Part shown: positions 59,471-64,000 of the stretch, one piece after another
Position numbering within the stretch: position 1 is the stretch's first letter
Layout: every line of letters begins with the position of its first letter
Assembly: GCA_034336665.1 (NCBI GenBank)
Contig: CM067570.1
Span: 13,685,502-13,749,501 of the forward strand
Direction: 5' to 3'
Length of the DNA stretch: 64,000 nt
Source: Luscinia megarhynchos
Lineage: Eukaryota > Chordata > Aves > Passeriformes > Turdidae
Made by a program: the position numbers and the translations under genes
Notes under the pieces: model-generated
Databases searched by the model: none
What the model was told of the DNA's origin: nothing
The model's input: only the letters and a program-made list of their open reading frames with translations

Positions 59471-61439
59471 GCTTGTGGGTTTTTTTAATATTAAGAGTTA
59501 TGTGAAAGGAAAGAAAGAGGAAGAATAGGATGGAATTTGAAAAAGCAACAAGTGGAAACAAGGTAAAAGAGGCTGAAAATACATTCATTCCCTTATATAC
59601 CTTCATCATAGTGAAATGAGATCTTCAGCATCCCAGCAATGCCTGGAGAGAATTTGGCCAGGTGCCCATAGCTCCTTTGCAGATAGTCACACTAGTTAAT
59701 CAAAGTCAGTGGTCTAAATCCCCAGAGAACAGTAGATTTTGGGTTTAACACACAGTGGGTTTGGGGACAAACACAAAAATCCCCAAACAAAGGCACTCCA
59801 CAAGCCAAAACAAACAAAACCCAAATTATTTGTACCCCTTCTGGCCGAGTTTCTGGTTTTCCCAATTGTCTAGAAATCTTCACAAAGACAGGACAAAAAA
59901 TCTTAACTCTGAATTTTTCCTTGTTAACCACTCACTTGAAAGTCATGTATTTTGCAATTGGTACATCAGCAGAGCTGATACTATGTCCCTAAAGTCTTGA
60001 TTTAAAGTGGGCCAACTGGAGAAGAGAAACTGCATGCCTGTGATAACACGAGAAATCTTGCCTGCACTATGCTTGGTCTAAGCAGAAATTCACCTTTTCA
60101 CAGGCTCTGTGAGTCACACATCTCCTCCTCCAGCCAGTCCCACCATGTCCCCATTTCCCACACATGCAGTGCAGCACCATCATCCCAGTCAGTATCCTCA
60201 GACCTGTGACCATCACAGTGCCATCCCTTGGCTCTCTGGGCACCCACTTCCACATCTGTGCAGCTCAGACTTGCTGTCTGGGCCAAGCACCTCCAGCACT
60301 AAATGGTTTCTCCCTAACTCAGAGGAATGTATCTGCCAGACGCACAGAGCTTCAGCCATTCCCAGAAAGTCCCAGAGTGAGGGAAGCCCCTAAAAGCTTA
60401 TTTGAGCATTTGAGAGAAATAGTGATGGAGAAGTGGGATTAATGAGCACAATGACAACCACATGCATTTTCTTTTATAAAATAAATTGTCCCACTGCCAA
60501 TTAAGGTCTAGTCATGGCAGAAGAATTTATATTTCTACAATAATGAGTAAAAGCTCAAAGCTACTACAAATCCTGGAGCAAGAGGCCACTCATGCCTGCT
60601 GCAGTAATTTTCAGCTATGAAATCCAAAATTGCATAAAGAGATATTCCCCAGATATTCCCCACTCTGACAAAGGCAAAAAGGGAGCAAAGGAATTGCAGT
60701 GTGAGAAGAGAGCACCAGGTCAAGAGTGATTCCCAGACACACCCAACCTCTGCCAGTTACAGCAGAGACTTGGTTCTGCTCCCTGGTTTTCAGCAAGGGG
60801 GCCATTGGAGCAGATAAACTAATAACCTCTGAAACTCAAACCCATTTATTGGGATTGTTGGTCAGGGCTTGGCAGAAGTGCTGCAGAAATCTCTGTCTTG
60901 AAAGGGAACTGTAAATGCAAGCTGGGACTTCCAGACATCTTCTTCCCTTGAGGAAAGACTGAGCTCAGCAGCCAAAAAACTTTCCAGGGCAGAAAGTTGT
61001 ATCCTAGCACAATTAAAGAAATTAAAGTCATAGAAAGTTTCATTATACAATAAAGAATACTGACAATAGGGAATCATTAAAACCATTATTATTTTAACAC
61101 AAGGCCAAGACAATCAATAGTCAGAAGTACTATCTTCCTCTTAAAATGACTTGGCCTCCAGGAGTGTGAGGAAATCTGAATGCTCTTGCTCTTCCATGCA
61201 TTTCCATAGGTCCACCACATCCAGCTTGTCCCTTTGGGTCCACAGGAAAGGCCCCTGTGCCCTCCTTCAAAGTTCACCAAGATAATGAAGGGTGGTTTTG
61301 GAGCTGCTGTTAATTCCATTCTGAACCCCAAAGCAAAGGCACCAGGAGGGTTAATGCATCCTGAGTGCTGGAAAAAGCACTGCTTAAAACATTCAGCAGA
61401 CGGATGAGGCTGTGCAAGCCTGCTCAGAGACTCACATCA
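59471..61439. other. Unique non-coding DNA
   Basis: No gene or transposon recognised. Overlapping frames at 60064-60442 lie in GC-richer DNA and have no motif. Confidence 0.5.
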
Positions 61440-61700
61440 GGAATTAAGCCTGCAGTGCTCATTAATAATAATGGGAACTAAATGCTGTATTGCATGTGTC
61501 GTGATGGGAACAGACTCCTTCTGGTACAGCATGGGGCTGTCCTAAACAGATGATTTAATTAGTATGTTACAAGTATTGATTCTGGGAATAAATATGAATT
61601 CAACAAATATTGCTAATGAGCTTCTCAACCCAGCAGTATGTCCTCCACACAAACCAGAAGCAGTTGCTAATTTAATAAATGTCATATCCCAGTACTGACA
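61440..61700. promoter_or_regulatory. Possible conserved non-coding element
   Basis: ATTA-rich unique block (CTCATTAATAATAATGG, GATGATTTAATTAGTATG, TTGCTAATGAGC, GCTAATTTAATAAATG) with a single CpG in GTGTCGTGATGG. No coding potential. Same texture as the other candidate elements. Confidence 0.25.
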
Positions 61701-63129
61701 GGAAATCTTAAAACCACTCTTAATGGCAAGACCAAAAATAATCTCTGCTTCCCTCAAATCTCTATTTGAAGTCAGCATTTACAACTGGCCTTTCCTATTC
61801 TCATTTTACAGTGTAGGTTTCTCTTTTAAAAGATGTTACTTTTTTTAGCAAGCAGAATATCCACGTGAGGACTGGGAACAGGCTTCCTGAGAGGAGTCCA
61901 GGAGGTAGGTCTCTGCTAATCATTGGACTAAAACAAAACACCTACATAATACTGTTTTTGGTCTGGTCTTTTCCTGCAGAGAGGTGCTGTGAGCCTGCAC
62001 AGACCTCTCTGCCAGATATGAGGACCAGTTCAGATTCTAAACTAAAATAATGTGTTCAGAGAAGTCCTTCTGCAACTCCTCCATTTCATGCTTATAATTT
62101 CCTCTCTTTCTGTGCTTATTCTCATTCTGCTTCTCATTTAAAGTCTTTGGGGGGCTGAACTCTACTTTTGCTGATGCAGCACTAGAGGGATCAGCAAGAT
62201 TTTAGCCATCTTTCTCCAAAATCTGGCAATGAACCTAAGTGCCCAATAGGATTCCCAGTTGGCCCACAGAATACAATCAGTACCAGGTCCAACTGCAAGT
62301 CATCCCCTGCTATCCACCAGGAAGCCAGACCTGTCCCAGATAACCCTACATCTCTTGATTCACATTTCTTCCTTCTGATGACTCATTGCACCACCAGATT
62401 TTTGCATCCATCATGACTCAGCTGTTTGAGCAGCTCCAAATTGGGAAGGGAAGGATTCTGTCCAATGAATTTGACCTTCACTTAATAGTTACTCATAAGT
62501 ATATAGATGAATAAAAATTCTCACCTGAATTATCTGCATTTTTGCAAAAGAGAGATTCCCAAGCTATATATGTGGTCATTAACTGATGCTTTCTCATCTG
62601 CACTTTGCAGGGAATATGCAGGTTTGTTGATAATATTAGCTGTGGTAGTCAAGGGAAAAATCTCTGACTGTTGTGCATTAGCTCAGCTTTTCTCTGTTCT
62701 GGCAAGTTTGACTTATCATTAAACATCCCAGAAATGCCAGCTCTAAAAATCATTTCTACTTTGATGTTATTTTCCACCTCTGAGAAATTGCTGCTCTCTT
62801 TTGGGGATTTGATTTTTATTAGAAACTTTTTTAAAGGCCAAAAAGCAAGAAATGCATCAACAAAATCAAATGACTCCATCTCCAACTCCAGAGAGCCAAA
62901 ACCCTTCCACATTTTGGACATTTTTTGGATGCACATTTTACAATCCATCCCACTCTCTCCCTTCTTTTTTACAAATGTATGAAAGGAAATTAGATTTTTT
63001 TTTTCTAGTCAAAGTTATTATCAGTTATGCTATATGAGAACTTAAGAACAGTGAGTCTGGGTTTTAAAAATTGTCCAGCCAGGTATCCTTCCACAGGGAG
63101 GTCAAGTGATCTTACACAAACTTTCCCCC
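61701..63129. other. Unique non-coding DNA
   Basis: No gene. Frames of 99 codons minus (62649-62948) and 103 plus (62671-62982) face each other over the same DNA and lack motifs. Confidence 0.5.
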
Positions 63130-63290
63130 AGGCACTCCTTTCCTCCATGAGTCATTAGCAGTCATTAGCATTTTCTTCATGTTCATCAACACTTGCATGT
63201 AATAACTAATTACATGTAGTTCATGAGGCTCCAATTCAGTGTTACTTTATTATTAGCACCAGTTGGTGCTAATCTATATTGGTGTTGAAA
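63130..63290. promoter_or_regulatory. Palindrome-rich candidate element
   Basis: Three ordered structures lie in 125 bp. GTCATTAGCA is exactly duplicated in tandem (63151-63170). CATGTAAT is mirrored by ATTACATG around five bases (63196-63216). ATTAGCACCA is mirrored by TGGTGCTAAT around two bases (63252-63273). The ATTAGC/GCTAAT core recurs in the first and third. This looks like a cluster of dimeric homeodomain-type sites, though no binding can be shown from sequence. Confidence 0.4.
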
Positions 63291-63733
63291 GAGCCAAGTG
63301 TCCTCTTCCCTGTTCCCATTTAACTAAATGCCAATCCATATGCACTTAAACAGAGATCCTGAGCAGATAACATTTCTCACCATTTCCAACCTCCCCAGAG
63401 AAGTGTTTTCACTGCAAATGTTCCCAGTCTCGTGTAACACTGAGTTGTTCTTGTCCAGTCATGTCTCCAGAGTGAGCTGCTCACTATCAGCTGTGTGCAT
63501 CTGCAGGCCAGAATCACTCTCATGAATAAATAAGAAGGCATGATCAGTTATCAGGAGCATCAACATGCTGGAGAAGAAAGCACACTGTGGGGGGGAAAAA
63601 AGCTTTTATTACTTTCAGATGCCCTTTCAGTCTTATTAGAACGGAAACAGTGGAACTAGAATGTGAAGGGAGATAATGAAGGACTGGCAATGGTGAATTT
63701 TATTTTAATAAATATATAAATAAATAAATATAC
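63291..63733. other. Unique non-coding DNA
   Basis: No gene. It becomes AT-rich with TAAATAAATAAATA just before the terminal array. Confidence 0.5.
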
Positions 63734-64000
63734 ATAGATATAGATATAGATGATATAGATATAGATATAGATATAGATATAGATATAGATATAGATATAG
63801 ATATAGATATAGAGATAGAGATAGAGATAGAGATAGAGATAGAGATAGAGATAGAGATATAGAGATAGAGATAGAGATAGAGATAGAGATAGAGATAGAG
63901 ATAGAGATAGAGATAGAGATAGAGATAGAGATAGAGATAGAGATAGATATAGATATAGATATAGATATAGATATAGATATAGATAGATAGATATAGATAT
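63734..64000. repeat. Composite hexanucleotide array, cut by the window edge
   Basis: At least 267 bp of two related 6-bp units. ATAGAT fills about 63734-63810, AGAGAT fills about 63811-63945 with one ATAGAT-type interruption near 63858, and ATAGAT resumes to the end with short ATAG slips. The units differ by one base (T or G), so the AGAGAT block probably arose by mutation and expansion inside an ATAGAT array. The true length is unknown because it continues past the window. Confidence 0.97.

Overview
The window looks like a gene-poor stretch of a bird nuclear genome, either an intergenic desert or a very long intron. The best evidence for a bird is the set of CR1 LINE copies. The one at 48549-48645 has the typical avian 3' end on the minus strand (TCATAGAATGG, then GGGACACCTTCCACCAGAGC), and a plus-strand 3' tip lies at 38763-38812. 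Base composition is AT-rich with few CpGs. Nothing prokaryotic is present: no dense coding, no ribosome-binding sites, no operons, no CRISPR, no rRNA or tRNA. I recognise no protein-coding gene. The long open frames are explained by tandem repeats (168 and 152 codons, both inside the CATC array) or look like chance; none resembles a family I can name with confidence.

Layout. 1-16 kb: mostly unique AT-rich DNA with a phase-perfect 7-bp tandem array (4936-5089), possible conserved non-coding blocks near 2.3-2.7 and 5.4-5.7 kb, and a weak exon-like segment at 8661-8864. 16.3-17 kb: an ancient CR1/L3 relic covering the end of reverse transcriptase and the 3' region. 17-32 kb: little beyond short low-complexity tracts and a possible MIR relic. 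32.4-38.1 kb: a CATC tetranucleotide array, an A-rich tract, a second long CR1/L3 relic (34120-34615), a possible LTR-like block and an A23 run. 38.1-40.6 kb: candidate regulatory DNA, strongest at 40141-40580. 44.7-55.1 kb: five CR1 relics of different ages, another possible enhancer block (51580-51990) and an isolated CpG-rich patch (52930-53330). 59-63.3 kb: more homeodomain-site-rich blocks, one with two near-perfect palindromes. The window ends inside a composite ATAGAT/AGAGAT hexamer array (63734-64000).

No genes can be shown to work together. The most plausible function is long-range cis-regulation: several AT-rich blocks full of TAATTA/ATTA-type motifs, two of them with unusual CpG retention, as in deserts around developmental regulators. 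That is inferred from composition and motifs only and needs cross-species alignment. I found no undescribed biological system that the sequence supports.
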